From the NCBI GenBank assembly GCA_902634795.1, contig CACPLK010000005.1:1-51991 (forward strand): a DNA stretch of 51,991 nt. The letters run 5' to 3'. The position numbers were made by a program, and so were the translations under genes. The notes under the pieces were generated by a model. That model ran no database searches, had not been told where the DNA came from, and saw only the letters and a program-made list of their open reading frames with translations. Positions 25,706 through 37,476 of the stretch are shown piece by piece. The DNA comes from an uncultured Prochlorococcus sp. GTDB lineage: Bacteria > Cyanobacteriota > Cyanobacteriia > PCC-6307 > Cyanobiaceae. Every line of letters begins with the position of its first letter. The stretch's first letter is position 1.

Positions 25706-26434
25706 TTAATTTGAGCGGAGTACGCCCATCTCAATCTGTTTTGGAATAATAGAAAGGTTGTCCAAGGAAGCGCAACAAGCGAAATCATCATCATGATTAC
25801 CTATTCCTGCAAGTCTTTGTCCATGACTTGCAATACGTAAACATCCTTCAACATCATTCTCCCAATTTTTCCATAGGGCTATGGAGGCCATCAATTCATC
25901 ATTTGATATCTGCACCGACTCTAGTTGATCCATTAAAAGAGATGCTAAAGCCCCAGCTGCTAAAGAATCCTCTAGAGAGTAGGAGCCTTCCCACCCACTA
26001 CCAACAATCCAAACTTCTTTAGGATTATCACTTCTTAATCTATCAGCGATAGCTTTTCTGTTTGGGAGTGCCATCGTGTACAAACTTTTGGATTCTCTAA
26101 CACGATGAAGTGACCTTGTTCCATTAGTAGTACTCATAAAAACTCTTTTTCCTTTTACTCTCTCAGTTGAGACTCCTAATGGAGAGTTTCCCAAGTCAAA
26201 TCCATCTAATTTTTTTCCCCCTCTTTCACCAACAAGTATTTTATCTTCAGATTCAAAAGTCTTTGCCTGATTTTTAAGTTCATCAACATCTGCAAACACT
26301 TGCACAGAATCAGCTCCATTTTCAAGAGCCCAAGCAATAGTTGTTGTAGCTCTCAGAACATCAATGACTACTGATGATTCAGGAATAATTCCACTGGGCA
26401 CATCTGCCGCCACATAAAAATAAGAAAGTTTCAT
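25706..26434 (-). CDS. comB: 2-phosphosulfolactate phosphatase family protein
   Basis: A 242-residue ComB-family protein. In methanogens ComB dephosphorylates 2-phosphosulfolactate in coenzyme M synthesis. Cyanobacteria make no coenzyme M, so the family has another, uncertain role here, perhaps in sulfolactate metabolism. Supporting segments are [40 protein letters not shown] and [13 protein letters not shown] choose the ATG at 26434 ([15 protein letters not shown]); a GTG two codons upstream is possible. It is first in the reverse-strand run and divergent from the ubiD-like gene, with about 60 bases for both promoters. Confidence 0.85.
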   Translation of the reverse strand: MKLSYFYVAADVPSGIIPESSVVIDVLRATTTIAWALENGADSVQVFADVDELKNQAKTFESEDKILVGERGGKKLDGFDLGNSPLGVSTERVKGKRVFMSTTNGTRSLHRVRESKSLYTMALPNRKAIADRLRSDNPKEVWIVGSGWEGSYSLEDSLAAGALASLLMDQLESVQISNDELMASIALWKNWENDVEGCLRIASHGQRLAGIGNHDDDFACCASLDNLSIIPKQIEMGVLRSN

Positions 26435-26498
26435 TTCCACAAAGGCTGATAACTTGCGTCACAGTAACTAGATAAATAGGTTAATCGTGCAGACCTTC

Positions 26499-28064
26499 AT
26501 GAAATTATTTCGTCAAGAACCTCTTACAAGGGACATTAGAGACTTTCTTGCTCTTCTAGAAAAGAGAGGGCAATTAAAGAGAATAAGCAGTCAAGTTGAT
26601 AGTGACTTAGAAATCGCGGCAATAAGTGACCGAGTCCTTGGGATGGGCGGACCTGCTCTACTTTTTGAAAATGTCAAAGGATCATCAATTCCTGTTGCAG
26701 TCAATTTACTCGGGACAATGGAACGTGTGGTTTGGAGTATGGGCTTAGAAAAACAAGAAGAATTGGAAGATTTAGGGAAAAAATTAGCCCTTCTTCAACA
26801 ACCACGTCCTCCTAAAGGTTTTAAAGAAACCAAAGCTTTTGCTTCAGTTGCTTGGGATCTACTTAAAGCCCGTCCCGATATTGATCTATTACCACCATGC
26901 CACCAAAAAGTAATTGGTGAAAAAGATTTGGATCTAAATCATTTACCACTTTTACGCCCATGGCCAGAGGATGCTGGGGGTGCCATCACTTTAGGTCTAG
27001 TAATAACAAAAGATCCCGAAACAGGCGTTCCAAATGTTGGTGTTTATAGGCTCCAAAGACAATCTGCCAAAAGTATGACGGTCCATTGGCTCAGTGTCAG
27101 AGGGGGCGCCAGGCATCTACGCAAAGCAGCTGCCATGAATAAAAAGTTAGAAGTCGCTGTTGCTATTGGAGTTCATCCACTTCTTGTAATGGCTGCAGCA
27201 ACTCCTATTCCTGTTCAGCTTAGTGAATGGCTTTTTGCAGGCTTATATGCAGGAGAGGGTGTTCGATTAACAAAATGTAAAACTATCGATTTACAAGTGC
27301 CTAGTCACAGTGAAATTGTCCTGGAAGGATCCATATCTCCTGGAGAAGAGATGATGGATGGACCTTTTGGAGACCACATGGGGTTCTATGGGGGTGCTGA
27401 GTCCTCACCTTTGGTTAGATTTCACTGTATGACTCAAAGAAAAAAACCAATATTTTTAACAACCTTCAGCGGTAGACCCCCAAAAGAAGAGGCCATGCTC
27501 GCCATAGCATTGAATCGAATTTATACACCAATCCTTAAACAACAAATACCTGAGATTAATGATTTTTTCCTTCCGATGGAAGCTTTGAGTTATAAGCTAG
27601 CGATAATATCTATTGATAAAGCATACCCAGGACAAGCGAAAAGAGCTGCAATGGCTTTCTGGAGTGCCTTACCCCAATTTACCTATACAAAATTTGTCGT
27701 CGTCGTCGACTCTAGAATTAACGTTAGAGATCCTAGACAAGTAGTTTGGGTTTTATCCAGTCAAGTTGACCCTCAAAGAGATTTATTTGTCCTTGAGAAT
27801 ACTCCTTTTGATACCCTTGACTTCGCAAGTGAACATATTGGCTTAGGGGGGAGACTAGCTATTGATGCAACAACAAAAATTGGACCTGAAAAAAATCATG
27901 ATTGGGGCAAACCATTAACAAGGCCTAAAGAACTTGAAGATAAAGTCGATGAAAGATTGGAAGAGCTAGGGTTATCTGAACTGAAAAACGACCAACCAAG
28001 TCCAGAATTATTTGGGTATGTTATTGATGAACTAATGCGTCAAAAACAAATAAACAATTCATAA
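26499..28064 (+). CDS. ubiD: UbiD-family decarboxylase
   Basis: A 521-residue member of the UbiD family, prenylated-flavin-dependent (de)carboxylases of aromatic or unsaturated acids. Recognisable parts are LFENVKGSSIPVAVNLLG, VGVYRLQRQSAKSMTVHW, the catalytic-region glutamates in EGSISPGEEMMDGPFGDHMGFYGG, and RPPKEEAMLAIALNRIY. In cyanobacteria the homologue has been linked to decarboxylation of prenylated 4-hydroxybenzoate in plastoquinone synthesis; this is likely here but not proven. The start could be the GTG at 26487 or the ATG at 26499; I use the latter. It heads the forward run with aroA. Confidence 0.88.
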   Translation: MKLFRQEPLTRDIRDFLALLEKRGQLKRISSQVDSDLEIAAISDRVLGMGGPALLFENVKGSSIPVAVNLLGTMERVVWSMGLEKQEELEDLGKKLALLQQPRPPKGFKETKAFASVAWDLLKARPDIDLLPPCHQKVIGEKDLDLNHLPLLRPWPEDAGGAITLGLVITKDPETGVPNVGVYRLQRQSAKSMTVHWLSVRGGARHLRKAAAMNKKLEVAVAIGVHPLLVMAAATPIPVQLSEWLFAGLYAGEGVRLTKCKTIDLQVPSHSEIVLEGSISPGEEMMDGPFGDHMGFYGGAESSPLVRFHCMTQRKKPIFLTTFSGRPPKEEAMLAIALNRIYTPILKQQIPEINDFFLPMEALSYKLAIISIDKAYPGQAKRAAMAFWSALPQFTYTKFVVVVDSRINVRDPRQVVWVLSSQVDPQRDLFVLENTPFDTLDFASEHIGLGGRLAIDATTKIGPEKNHDWGKPLTRPKELEDKVDERLEELGLSELKNDQPSPELFGYVIDELMRQKQINNS

Positions 28065-28117
28065 ATCAAGAATAAGGCTTATCGATAAATAAAATATAAA
28101 AATATATTGTTTTTTCT

Positions 28118-29452
28118 TTGAAAGTTCCCACTAGAGATCAGTCTTTAAGAGACCTTCAAAAAGGAGGGGAGCTCTTTGGAAAAGTAACAGTACCTGGAGA
28201 TAAATCAATCTCACACCGGGCATTACTTTTTGGGGCTATTGCTCAGGGAAAAACAATAATTGAGGGCCTTTTACCTGCTGAAGATCCATTGAGTACTGCT
28301 GAATGCCTTAGATCAATGGGCGTAAAAATTAGTCCTATAAAAAAAGGAGACATTATTGAAATTGAAGGCGTTGGATTAAATGGCCTCCAAGAGCCTGATG
28401 ATATTTTGAACTGCGGAAATTCAGGAACAACTATGAGATTAATCATGGGATTATTAGCCGGTCAAAAAGATCATCATTTCATCCTTACAGGAGACAAATC
28501 ACTCCGAAATAGGCCAATGAAAAGAGTAGGGCAGCCTTTGAAAATGATGGGAGCTAATGTTTCTGGAAGATGCGGAGGAGACTTGGCTCCTTTATCAATT
28601 AGTGGGAACAAATTAAGAGGTGCCGTAATTGGTACTCCAGTAGCGAGTGCTCAGATAAAATCTGCAATCCTATTAGCTGCTCTTAACGCAGAAGGCTCAA
28701 CAACTGTTATTGAACCCGCCAGATCGAGAGATCATAGCGAGAGAATGTTAAAAGCATTCGGAGCTAATCTAGAAGTTGGTGGTGAAATGGGTAGACATAT
28801 CACTGTTTCCCCAGGGAAAGAGCTAAAAGGTCAATCAATTATTGTTCCGGGTGATATTAGTTCCGCTGCTTTTTGGCTCGTTGCAGGTAGCATCGTACCC
28901 GGATCAAAATTAGTTGTAGAAAATGTTGGTCTCAATCCAACAAGAACTGGAATACTTGACGTATTAGAAGGAATGGAGGCAAAGATCAACGTTATAAACA
29001 AACGGGTTATAGCTGGTGAACCTGTCGGAGATATTGAAGTTTTCTACAAAGAAAACTTGAAACCATTTAAAATTGATGGTGAGATAATGCCTCGACTTGT
29101 AGACGAGATACCTATATTATCTGTAGCAGCATGTTTTTGTAATGGTATCAGTCAAATAAAAGGAGCAAGTGAATTGAGAGTTAAAGAAACTGACCGATTA
29201 GCTGTAATGGCCAGACAATTAAAAAGAATGGGAGCAAAGATAGATGAGCATCAAGATGGCCTAACTATTTATGGAGGAAATAATTTAAAAGGATGCGAAC
29301 TCGATAGCGAAGATGATCACCGTATAGCTATGAGTTTAGCTATTGCATCAATAATGGCTAATTCTAATTCAACATTACAACGTAGTGATGCTGCAGCAAT
29401 CTCATATCCTGATTTTTGGAGTGATCTTAAGAGACTTCATCAAAAGAATTAG
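28118..29452 (+). CDS. aroA: 3-phosphoshikimate 1-carboxyvinyltransferase (EPSP synthase)
   Basis: A 444-residue shikimate-pathway enzyme that adds enolpyruvate from PEP to shikimate-3-phosphate, leading to chorismate and then aromatic amino acids and quinones. Motifs: [13 protein letters not shown] near residue 24, [31 protein letters not shown] and the C-terminal [10 protein letters not shown]. The only start giving a full N terminus is TTG at 28118, just after a T run. Relatives have a similar 20-residue lead before PGDKSISHR, which supports it. It comes 53 bases after the ubiD-like gene and is followed closely by the mnmC-like gene. Confidence 0.95.
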   Translation: MKVPTRDQSLRDLQKGGELFGKVTVPGDKSISHRALLFGAIAQGKTIIEGLLPAEDPLSTAECLRSMGVKISPIKKGDIIEIEGVGLNGLQEPDDILNCGNSGTTMRLIMGLLAGQKDHHFILTGDKSLRNRPMKRVGQPLKMMGANVSGRCGGDLAPLSISGNKLRGAVIGTPVASAQIKSAILLAALNAEGSTTVIEPARSRDHSERMLKAFGANLEVGGEMGRHITVSPGKELKGQSIIVPGDISSAAFWLVAGSIVPGSKLVVENVGLNPTRTGILDVLEGMEAKINVINKRVIAGEPVGDIEVFYKENLKPFKIDGEIMPRLVDEIPILSVAACFCNGISQIKGASELRVKETDRLAVMARQLKRMGAKIDEHQDGLTIYGGNNLKGCELDSEDDHRIAMSLAIASIMANSNSTLQRSDAAAISYPDFWSDLKRLHQKN

Positions 29453-29464
29453 CTTTTCTTAAAA

Positions 29465-30367
29465 TTGGATGAACATAAAAAACATACGACAAAAGATGGG
29501 AGTTTAAGTCTTTATAGCTTGAGCTATAAAGAAGGATTTCATGATAAAAACGGAGCACTCAGAGAATCAATTGATAAATATCTATTACCAGCTCAATTAG
29601 AACGTTTTTCTAACGCTGAAAAAATAGTTGTTTTAGATGTTTGTATGGGCTTAGGGTATAACACTGGATGTATTCTCGAAGAATTACTTAATCGCAATCA
29701 AAAAATTGAATGGCATGGACTGGAGATTGATCAAAGGCCTCTCAATATTGCTCTTAATGAAAAAATATTTCGGAAATTATGGTCTAGTAAAGTATTGAAA
29801 TTTTTTAATTGCTTACAGAAAACAGGGGAATGGACTGAAGGCTTTCACAAAGGAACTATTCACTGGGGAGATGCAAGACAAAAAATATACGAAATACAAG
29901 ATTCTTTAAGCTTTGATTTAATTCTTCTTGATCCTTTTTCTCCACAAAAATGTCCCGAGCTATGGAGCGAAGAATTCATCTCTTTATTAACCAAAAGGCT
30001 GTCTTTCGAAGGGCGCTTGATTACATATTCAACTGCTGCCTCAATCAGAGCGAGTTTTATAAGAGCTGGTTTAAAGATCTATTCAATAGTTCCCTCAATC
30101 GATGCCCAAAACAAATGGAGCGCAGGGACAGTCGCTATGAAAAAGGGAATAGAGCGACCGTTGATTTCAACAAATTGTCAATTTAAAGACTTAACCACTA
30201 AGGAAGTAGAACACCTTGCTACGCGTTCATCTATTCCTTACAGGGATCCAACAGGTCAAGGGAACTCTAAAGAAATTATTTCAACAAGAGAATTAGAGCA
30301 ATCTAAAAGTCAATTAATAAACACTTCATCATGGAGAAAACGATGGAATACTGCGCAAAAGCAATAA
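29465..30367 (+). CDS. MnmC-like tRNA methyltransferase (DUF752/Methyltransf_30)
   Basis: A 300-residue SAM-dependent methyltransferase with the cofactor motif [13 protein letters not shown] (from about residue 56) and the family signature [10 protein letters not shown]...[18 protein letters not shown]. It matches the methyltransferase half of MnmC, which methylates aminomethyluridine at tRNA position 34; the FAD oxidase half found in E. coli is absent. The target in cyanobacteria is therefore inferred. The start is a TTG at 29465, in the same frame as aroA and 12 bases after its stop; the nearby ATG at 29469 is out of frame. It is co-transcribed with aroA and probably glmU. Confidence 0.8.
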   Translation: MDEHKKHTTKDGSLSLYSLSYKEGFHDKNGALRESIDKYLLPAQLERFSNAEKIVVLDVCMGLGYNTGCILEELLNRNQKIEWHGLEIDQRPLNIALNEKIFRKLWSSKVLKFFNCLQKTGEWTEGFHKGTIHWGDARQKIYEIQDSLSFDLILLDPFSPQKCPELWSEEFISLLTKRLSFEGRLITYSTAASIRASFIRAGLKIYSIVPSIDAQNKWSAGTVAMKKGIERPLISTNCQFKDLTTKEVEHLATRSSIPYRDPTGQGNSKEIISTRELEQSKSQLINTSSWRKRWNTAQKQ

Positions 30368-30398
30368 AGCAATTAGATTTCTTCAAAAAAGTATTCTA

Positions 30399-31739
30399 AT
30401 GCTTGCCATCGCAATTTTAGCGGCTGGAAAAGGTACGCGAATGAAAAGTAAGCTGCCTAAGGTTCTTCACCCTTTGGCAGGAAAATCACTTATTGATAGG
30501 GTTTTGTCTTGTACTCATGGGCTCAAACCAAACCGTAGAGTAATAGTTTTAGGACACCAAGCTGATTTAGTAGAAGACTCTCTAAAACATCATCAAGACT
30601 TGGATTTTGTTCTTCAACAACCTCAGAATGGAACAGGACATGCGATTCAGCAATTAAGTCCTAGATTAAAAGGATTTAATGGAGAACTTTTAGTATTAAA
30701 TGGAGATGTACCACTGATAAAAGAGGAAACTCTAAGTTCACTTTTAAAATTCCACAAAGAGTCCAACGCGAGTGTAACTTTTTTATCTGCAAGTTTAGAC
30801 TCTCCAACAGGATATGGGCGAGTATTTACAGATGAGTCGGGATTAGTAAAAAAAATCATCGAAGAGAGAGATTGCAGTAATGAACAGCGAAAAAATAAAT
30901 TAATAAACGCAGGTATATATTGTTTCAATTGGCAACAACTATCCGATGTTTTAAACTTATTATCTAACCAGAATAGTCAAAATGAAATTTATTTAACCGA
31001 TACTATTAGTTTACTCAAAAAAGCATTGCATTTTGAGGTAGATAATCCATTTGAGGTTAAAGGCATTAATGATAGAGTTCAACTAGCTGAATGCGAACAT
31101 TACATCCAAGAAGAGCTGAAATCCTTATGGATGAGCAAGGGAGTTTCTTTTGTAGACCCTATTAGTTGCTCTATCAGTGAGGATTCAAACTTTGGTACAG
31201 ACGTAATTATTGAGCCACAAACTCATCTTCGCGGCAAATGTAGTATTGGCAATGGATGTCATTTAGGGCCAGGTAGTGTAATAACAAATTCAACTCTTGC
31301 AGAAAATGTATTAGCCATTCATTCATTCATCAACGAGGCAACGGTTGGAAATAATACATCAATTGGTCCATTCGCCCACATAAGACCGGAATCAAACATA
31401 AGACAAAATTCTAAAATAGGGAACTTTGTAGAAATAAAAAAAAGTTGTATTGGTGAAGGAACAAAAATCAATCATTTAAGCTATGTAGGTGATTCAGCTC
31501 TAGGGAAAAATATTAATATTGGAGCAGGTACTATCACAGCTAATTTTGATGGTAAAAATAAACATAGAACAATTATTGATGATTATTCAAAAACCGGTGC
31601 GAATTCAGTACTTGTTGCGCCCATCAAGATTGGGGCACATGTAACCATTGGTGCAGGCTCAACAATAAGTAAAGATATTCCTGATAAAAGTTTAGTAGTT
31701 GAAAGATCAAAAGCAATTATTAGAACCAAGACTGATTAA
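30399..31739 (+). CDS. glmU: Bifunctional N-acetylglucosamine-1-phosphate uridyltransferase/acetyltransferase
   Basis: A 446-residue two-domain enzyme supplying UDP-N-acetylglucosamine for peptidoglycan and lipopolysaccharide. The N-terminal uridyltransferase domain (about 1-230) has [20 protein letters not shown], and QNGTGHA with NGDVPL in the nucleotide site. The C-terminal left-handed beta-helix (about 250-446) shows hexapeptide repeats ([31 protein letters not shown]) and carries the acetyltransferase site. The length is near normal (about 450). It lies 31 bases after the mnmC-like gene and converges on murF with a 14-base gap. Confidence 0.95.
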   Translation: MLAIAILAAGKGTRMKSKLPKVLHPLAGKSLIDRVLSCTHGLKPNRRVIVLGHQADLVEDSLKHHQDLDFVLQQPQNGTGHAIQQLSPRLKGFNGELLVLNGDVPLIKEETLSSLLKFHKESNASVTFLSASLDSPTGYGRVFTDESGLVKKIIEERDCSNEQRKNKLINAGIYCFNWQQLSDVLNLLSNQNSQNEIYLTDTISLLKKALHFEVDNPFEVKGINDRVQLAECEHYIQEELKSLWMSKGVSFVDPISCSISEDSNFGTDVIIEPQTHLRGKCSIGNGCHLGPGSVITNSTLAENVLAIHSFINEATVGNNTSIGPFAHIRPESNIRQNSKIGNFVEIKKSCIGEGTKINHLSYVGDSALGKNINIGAGTITANFDGKNKHRTIIDDYSKTGANSVLVAPIKIGAHVTIGAGSTISKDIPDKSLVVERSKAIIRTKTD

Positions 31740-31753
31740 TTACAACAGGGAAG

Positions 31754-33151
31754 TTATTTCTGTAAATAAGGTAATACTTTTTCTAATTCCAACTTACGAC
31801 TACCTTTAATTAAAATATTGTCTCCCGGCGAAAGCCAGGATAATAGTGACATAGCAGCATCTTTTGGGGTACTTACTACATCATGATTTGGTAATTCTTT
31901 GATTGTCTTTTTTATGATGTTAGATTCCTCCCCACAAGAGACGAAAACAATACCAGTAAGACCTAATTCAATAGCTTTGTTAAGAACTTTCTGATGAAGT
32001 AAAATACTCTCAGAGCCCAACTCAAGCATCGTACCTAAAACTGCAAAATGTCTGCCAGGCTTACTTACCAATAACTCTAGAGATGCAATAACAGATTCAG
32101 GAGATGCATTATAAGTCTCATCTAAAACTAAATATTGTCCACAATTAACCAATCTATTTCTTCCCATTGGCATATTTATTTTTAATTGATCAAGATTCTT
32201 TATTGATAGTCCTAATTCTGTTGCGACAGTTAATGCCAGAAGAAAGTTCATAGCATTATGTCTTCCTTCAAGGGGCAATTTGAATTTTCTTCCCTCAAAA
32301 ATAATGAACTTATTTTGCATATCAATTTGAGAAATATAATCTGGTTCAATACCTTGAAAAGCAAAATGCTCATTATTATCATCTAACCAATTCAGTGAAA
32401 AGCCCTCTATCTCTACTCGAACAATACGTCCTGACCATCTTTCTAACAAAGCTTTTTCTAAGAGGTAGTCGCCAAAAGGAATAATCACAACACCATCAGG
32501 TCTTAGGTTTGAGGTGATTTCAGACTTGGCTTTTGCAATATTTTCTCTACTACCAAGAATACCAATATGAGCTTGTCCCACATTTGTAATTACAGCAATA
32601 TCAGGTTCAGCGACTCGAGAGAGACGTGCAATTTGACCGAAACCACGCATACCCATTTCAAGAACAAATGCAGCATCTGTTTCAGACCCTCTAAGCAGAG
32701 TTTTTGGAACACCGACATCATTATTTTCATTCCCTCTACTAGAGACAATTTTACCAAGAGGAGACAATATTGCTCGGATCAATTCTCTTGTAGTCGTTTT
32801 ACCAACAGAGCCAGTAACAGCAACTACAGGAAGACTTAAATTTCTTCGATGAAGTAATGCAATTTGTTGATAGGCGTTCAAAGTATCTGGAACCACCCAG
32901 TGAGGTAGATCAGTTGGTACTAAACCATTATATTTTTCAGAAACTACTGCTGCCTGTATACCAAGATCAAAAGCCATATCTAAATAATCATGACCATCAA
33001 ATTTATTGCCTACCAAAGGGACAAAGAAATCACCCTTTTCAATTGTCCTCGAATCAGTAGATATACAACCAATAGGTAAATTAAGATCTATTTCCTTTTG
33101 ATTATCTGGCTCCCCCCACAGTTCAACTAAGTCCTTAAAAGTAATATCCAT
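31754..33151 (-). CDS. murF: UDP-N-acetylmuramoyl-tripeptide--D-alanyl-D-alanine ligase
   Basis: A 465-residue ATP-dependent Mur ligase that adds D-Ala-D-Ala to the UDP-MurNAc-tripeptide, the last soluble step of peptidoglycan precursor synthesis. The ATP loop GSVGKTTTRELI begins at residue 114, followed by GNENNDVGVPKTLL and EMGMRGFGQIARLSRVAEPD, which are MurF-specific, and the C-terminal LDETYNASPESVIASLE. The domain order and length are standard. It is the last gene of the menD-menB-glgA-murF run, 45 bases after glgA. Confidence 0.95.
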   Translation of the reverse strand: MDITFKDLVELWGEPDNQKEIDLNLPIGCISTDSRTIEKGDFFVPLVGNKFDGHDYLDMAFDLGIQAAVVSEKYNGLVPTDLPHWVVPDTLNAYQQIALLHRRNLSLPVVAVTGSVGKTTTRELIRAILSPLGKIVSSRGNENNDVGVPKTLLRGSETDAAFVLEMGMRGFGQIARLSRVAEPDIAVITNVGQAHIGILGSRENIAKAKSEITSNLRPDGVVIIPFGDYLLEKALLERWSGRIVRVEIEGFSLNWLDDNNEHFAFQGIEPDYISQIDMQNKFIIFEGRKFKLPLEGRHNAMNFLLALTVATELGLSIKNLDQLKINMPMGRNRLVNCGQYLVLDETYNASPESVIASLELLVSKPGRHFAVLGTMLELGSESILLHQKVLNKAIELGLTGIVFVSCGEESNIIKKTIKELPNHDVVSTPKDAAMSLLSWLSPGDNILIKGSRKLELEKVLPYLQK

Positions 33152-33196
33152 ACAAATCTTTGAATAGAAGCACAGTAATCTAAATACTCAAACATC

Positions 33197-34660
33197 CTAT
33201 AGTTTTATTTTTTTACCTTTCCTTGAAGGATCTGCTTCTTGGCCGTAAGAAAACTTTTCAACCTCTGCCGCGTCAGGAGAAGGCTCCTTAATTCCACAAA
33301 CGTCTTTATACATTAATTCATATTCCTTAGCGGATCTATCCCAACTATATTTATTTGACATTGCTCTTAACTGTAACTCCTTCCAACTTTTTTGATGTCT
33401 ATATGCTTCCCAAGAGCGAACTAATGCTGTATAAAAGTCAATTGGTTCGTACCGATCAAAGCAAAATCCAGAACCTGTTTCATTCATGGGGTTATAAGGT
33501 TCTACTGTATCTACTAAACCGCCTACTTTTCTAACAATCGGAATAGCACCATAACGCATAGCTAATAATTGACTGATACCACAAGGCTCAAAGCGACTAG
33601 GCATTAGGAATGCATCAGCACCTCCATAAATGAGCCTAGATAATGCATCATCGTAAGTAAGAAAAACAGAAAAACGACCAGGGTACTCAATCGCAAGTTG
33701 CCATAAAGATGACTCTAAATAGCGATCACCCGTCCCAAGGACAACGACCTGAGAGTCAGTATAAGAAAGAAGCCTATTAGCAACTTGCAATAAAAGGTCA
33801 ATACCTTTTTGGTCAACAAGTCTACCAACCATTCCCATTAGATATTTATCTGGATTCACTTCAAGTCCCATTCTTTCTTGAAGGACTCTTTTATTAATTG
33901 CTCTACCAGAAATATTATCTACACTAAATTTAGCTGGCAATGAATTATCCGTTGCTGGATTCCATTCATCTAGATCAACTCCATTTAATATTCCTCGTAA
34001 TTTCCCAGAAATATAATTTAAAAGTCCCTCTAATTTTTCTCCATATTCCGATGTTCGAATTTCCCTTGAATAAGTTGGAGATACTGCATTCACTCTATCG
34101 GCATACAACATTGCTGATGCCATGGTGTGATCACCATGCATATACCACGGGCACCAAGTTATTTGATCAAGCTTCCATCTCCATGGTCCTTGATACTTGA
34201 GATTATGAATAGTAAATACCGTGCTGATTTCGGGGTCTTGATGCATCCAAACTGGGATCATTCCAGTGTGCCAGTCATGACAATGAAGAACTTGTGGTTT
34301 CCATGAGTTCCATGCAAATTCAGAGACTGCACTAGCAAAAAAAGTAAATCTCCAATCTTCATCTTCTCCTCCGTAAATACGCTCAGAATCAAAACATGGA
34401 TGTCCAACTAAATAAATTGGCAACCCATTAGAGGGATGTCTTGTTTCGAAAACAGCAAAGTCAACACCCATTGTGTTGGCCCGAAAGATAGGTTCAGGAG
34501 CAATATCCATCAACGTCCATAATTTTCCATACCCTGGAATTATTAGTCGAACATCATGTCCAAGTTTTTTAAGCGCAGGAGGTAATGAGCCAACAACATC
34601 ACCCATACCTCCAACCTTTATCATTGGGGCGCATTCAGCAGCAGCAAAGAGTATTCGCAT
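33197..34660 (-). CDS. glgA: Glycogen synthase
   Basis: A 487-residue GT5 glycosyltransferase that extends alpha-1,4-glucan from ADP-glucose. The N-terminal [27 protein letters not shown] holds the KVGG sugar-nucleotide motif (K15), [13 protein letters not shown] lies in the first domain, and [15 protein letters not shown] and [19 protein letters not shown] are in the second Rossmann half. The C terminus is a basic, low-complexity tail (SRKGKKIKL). It stores photosynthetic carbon as glycogen. It is in a run with menB (48-base gap) on the same strand. Confidence 0.95.
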   Translation of the reverse strand: MRILFAAAECAPMIKVGGMGDVVGSLPPALKKLGHDVRLIIPGYGKLWTLMDIAPEPIFRANTMGVDFAVFETRHPSNGLPIYLVGHPCFDSERIYGGEDEDWRFTFFASAVSEFAWNSWKPQVLHCHDWHTGMIPVWMHQDPEISTVFTIHNLKYQGPWRWKLDQITWCPWYMHGDHTMASAMLYADRVNAVSPTYSREIRTSEYGEKLEGLLNYISGKLRGILNGVDLDEWNPATDNSLPAKFSVDNISGRAINKRVLQERMGLEVNPDKYLMGMVGRLVDQKGIDLLLQVANRLLSYTDSQVVVLGTGDRYLESSLWQLAIEYPGRFSVFLTYDDALSRLIYGGADAFLMPSRFEPCGISQLLAMRYGAIPIVRKVGGLVDTVEPYNPMNETGSGFCFDRYEPIDFYTALVRSWEAYRHQKSWKELQLRAMSNKYSWDRSAKEYELMYKDVCGIKEPSPDAAEVEKFSYGQEADPSRKGKKIKL

Positions 34661-34708
34661 TTAATTCATGAAAAAGAAAGATTTATTTTTTGGATAAACC
34701 AAATAAAA

Positions 34709-35602
34709 TCATGGAAGCCATTTTGATTCAGAGAAATCAGGATCCCTTTTCTCCATGAAAGCATTTCTTCCCTCCATTGACTCATCAGTAGTATAAAAAA
34801 GATGTGTTGCCTGGCCAGCAAGCTCTTGGATACCAGCCAATCCATCTGTATCAGCATTAAAAGAAAATTTCAAACACTTTATAGCGGTTGGACTGTTTTG
34901 AAGTATTTCCCTAGCCCATTTAACCCCTTCTGACTCAAGCAAGTTAATTGGTGAGATGGCATTTATTAGCCCCATATCCAATGCTTCCTTTGCTCCATAT
35001 TTCCTGCATAGGAACCAAATTTCTCTAGCCTTTTTTTGACCTACAACTCTTGCTAAATAACTTGAACCAAACCCTGCATCAAAGCTCCCAACTTTAGGTC
35101 CTGTTTGACCGAATATTGCATTATCTGCAGCCAAACTCAGATCACAAATTAAATGTAAAACATGTCCTCCCCCTATAGCGAAACCAGGAACTAGCGCAAT
35201 AACTACTTTAGGAAGGCTCCTTATTATACGTTGCAAATCAAGAACATTTAATCGCGGAATTTCATCATCTCCGAAGTATCCTCCACTTCCACGTATAGCC
35301 TGATCTCCACCAGAACAAAAAGAAAACTTTCCATCTTTGGAGGGTCCTACTCCTGTAAATAGAACTACTCCAATTTTTGGATCTTCTCTTATTCGAATAA
35401 ATACATCACAAAGTTCTGAAATTGTTTGAGGTCGAAAAGCATTTCTTTTCTCAGGACGATTTATTGCAACGCGAGCAATTCCTTCAGGGCTTATGTCAAG
35501 CAGGATATCTTTGTATTCACCAACGGAGACCCATGAGGTAATAATTTCCCCCGGGAGAACTCTCCTAGAGATATTTTTAGGAGTAATAGGTTTTAAAGTC
35601 AT
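34709..35602 (-). CDS. menB: 1,4-dihydroxy-2-naphthoyl-CoA synthase
   Basis: A 297-residue crotonase-fold enzyme that closes the naphthoquinone ring from o-succinylbenzoyl-CoA on the way to phylloquinone, the photosystem I cofactor. The oxyanion-hole segments are [11 protein letters not shown] and [56 protein letters not shown] is the MenB signature, including the aspartate that distinguishes it from other crotonases. It starts 15 bases after the menD stop, giving a menD-menB operon. Confidence 0.95.
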   Translation of the reverse strand: MTLKPITPKNISRRVLPGEIITSWVSVGEYKDILLDISPEGIARVAINRPEKRNAFRPQTISELCDVFIRIREDPKIGVVLFTGVGPSKDGKFSFCSGGDQAIRGSGGYFGDDEIPRLNVLDLQRIIRSLPKVVIALVPGFAIGGGHVLHLICDLSLAADNAIFGQTGPKVGSFDAGFGSSYLARVVGQKKAREIWFLCRKYGAKEALDMGLINAISPINLLESEGVKWAREILQNSPTAIKCLKFSFNADTDGLAGIQELAGQATHLFYTTDESMEGRNAFMEKRDPDFSESKWLP

Positions 35603-35616
35603 TTTTTTAATAAGAT

Positions 35617-37413
35617 TTAGTCAAAAGTTGATAAATTCTCAGATAATGTTTTTTTCAGGTCATCACGTAAACTTACTCTCAATCTATGATCTTCAAGAGA
35701 GTTAGTACAAACTCTTATTAATACATTTGTTGACAAAGAAAAACTCCATTCAATTGCTTGTTCTAAATCATCCAAGCAAGCAACTTGCTTATATTTCAAT
35801 CCATAGGCTTTCGCAAGTGTAAGATGACAAACTTGCTGAGGCATAAGAAAGATTTCTTCAAAATCGCCTTCTTCAATTCTATCTATATTTAATTGATTAA
35901 ATATACCCCCTCCACCATTATCAATCATGATTACTATTAGACTAATATTTTTATCCTTTGAAAATAGCCATCCATTTGTATCATGAAGAAGTGCTAAATC
36001 ACCTGTGACCAATATCATTCTTCCCATAATTATTGATAATCCCATACCCATAGAGAGTGTCCCATCAATTCCTGATGCCCCCCTGAAACCAAAACACCTT
36101 CTTAGGAAAGCCCCCTCTCCCGAATAACTTAACCAATCTCTTATTGGACTACTTGAAGCAAGCATCACAGGAATAGAATCTGGCAACAAGCGAGGAAGCA
36201 ATCTAGCTAATGCAGGTTCAGTAACTAACCCATTTCTGAATAACCTTTTATCAAGCCAATCATGGATAAATAAATCATATTTTATAAGCTCTTTAGTCAA
36301 CTTTTGACTAACAATTTTTTTATTTTTTGCTGGCTCTTTAGGAATACCCTCAAGCAATTTATCAACCCAAGAAGAAAACCCTTCACTAAATTGTGTCGAG
36401 CCACCTATGGGATCAAGATTTCGACAATCTCCCTCAGTAATAAGTAATTGAACTTTTCCAGGTTTTTCAAGCCAAGTTTGTAATTCTCTACTCGGTGGTA
36501 TTGGACCCAATCGTAAAACCTGAATCCTTTTGATTTTTTCAAATAAACCTATTGAGAAAAAAAGATCCCAGTGATTTATTAAACCCTCCTGATCATTTTC
36601 AATCCCAGAAAGTGGATCAGCAAGAATTGGCCAACCAGTTAATTTTTGCCACTTCTTTAATGCGCTTCTAAAAAAAACAAGTTGTTTTGATTTTCCTCTC
36701 CATGGCCCAACAATAATTATTCCTAAAGAAAATGGCTCTAATTTTGGTGGTTTTAAAGATGGAAAGTTTTTAACAGTCTGAATATTATTTGAAGTAATTT
36801 TGTCCTTTAAAAATCCTTTAATGCCCCATCCATCAAGAACTTTATTCTGGTCAATTCCGCAAGGATGCAAAGGCTCTTCATAAGCAAGATTAATATGAAC
36901 TGGTCCAGGAATATTAGAAGCCATTTCAAATGATTTTCCAACTAAGGATGTCAGTCTCTCTTTTGAAATCAAATGAATTCCTTCTTTTGGAGATTCATCA
37001 AAATGTCTACAAACAGACTTGAGAAAATCCTGTTGATTAACTGCTTGATTGGCTCCACATTCTTTTAATCGCAAAGGTCTATCTGCAGTTAAAAACAAGA
37101 GAGGATGGCATGACCTATCTGCCTCAACAGCAGCCGGCAAAAGGTTTGCAACAGCACTTCCAGAAGTTGTAATAACACAACTTACTTGCCCACTAGCTGC
37201 ACTTATTCCCAAAGCAAGGAATGCAGCCGACCTTTCGTCAATTGATGTTATGAGAGTTAATTCTTTTCTTTTAGAGAGACTTGCTGCTGCTAAAGCAAGA
37301 GGGCCTGATCTGCTACCGGGGCAAAGGACAAAATATTTCACTCCCTTAGCTACTAGAGTTTTAAGGAGCTCTAAGCTGATAAAAAAATTGTAACGAGCTA
37401 GTGAAAGTGCCAA
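35617..37413 (-). CDS. menD: SEPHCHC synthase (MenD)
   Basis: A 598-residue thiamine-diphosphate enzyme that joins 2-oxoglutarate and isochorismate, the first committed step to phylloquinone. The N-terminal pyrimidine domain has [16 protein letters not shown] (from residue 31) and [13 protein letters not shown] with the catalytic glutamate E60. The ThDP-binding C-terminal domain has [18 protein letters not shown] and [15 protein letters not shown]. The start is TTG at 37413; no earlier ATG fits and the N terminus matches the family in length. It is divergent from lepB with a 63-base gap and heads the men-glgA-murF run. Confidence 0.93.
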   Translation of the reverse strand: MALSLARYNFFISLELLKTLVAKGVKYFVLCPGSRSGPLALAAASLSKRKELTLITSIDERSAAFLALGISAASGQVSCVITTSGSAVANLLPAAVEADRSCHPLLFLTADRPLRLKECGANQAVNQQDFLKSVCRHFDESPKEGIHLISKERLTSLVGKSFEMASNIPGPVHINLAYEEPLHPCGIDQNKVLDGWGIKGFLKDKITSNNIQTVKNFPSLKPPKLEPFSLGIIIVGPWRGKSKQLVFFRSALKKWQKLTGWPILADPLSGIENDQEGLINHWDLFFSIGLFEKIKRIQVLRLGPIPPSRELQTWLEKPGKVQLLITEGDCRNLDPIGGSTQFSEGFSSWVDKLLEGIPKEPAKNKKIVSQKLTKELIKYDLFIHDWLDKRLFRNGLVTEPALARLLPRLLPDSIPVMLASSSPIRDWLSYSGEGAFLRRCFGFRGASGIDGTLSMGMGLSIIMGRMILVTGDLALLHDTNGWLFSKDKNISLIVIMIDNGGGGIFNQLNIDRIEEGDFEEIFLMPQQVCHLTLAKAYGLKYKQVACLDDLEQAIEWSFSLSTNVLIRVCTNSLEDHRLRVSLRDDLKKTLSENLSTFD

Positions 37414-37476
37414 AAGAACAACTACTTCGATTTTTGTAAAAAACTTTCCAACAAGTAACTAAAACAAAGAAAATTC

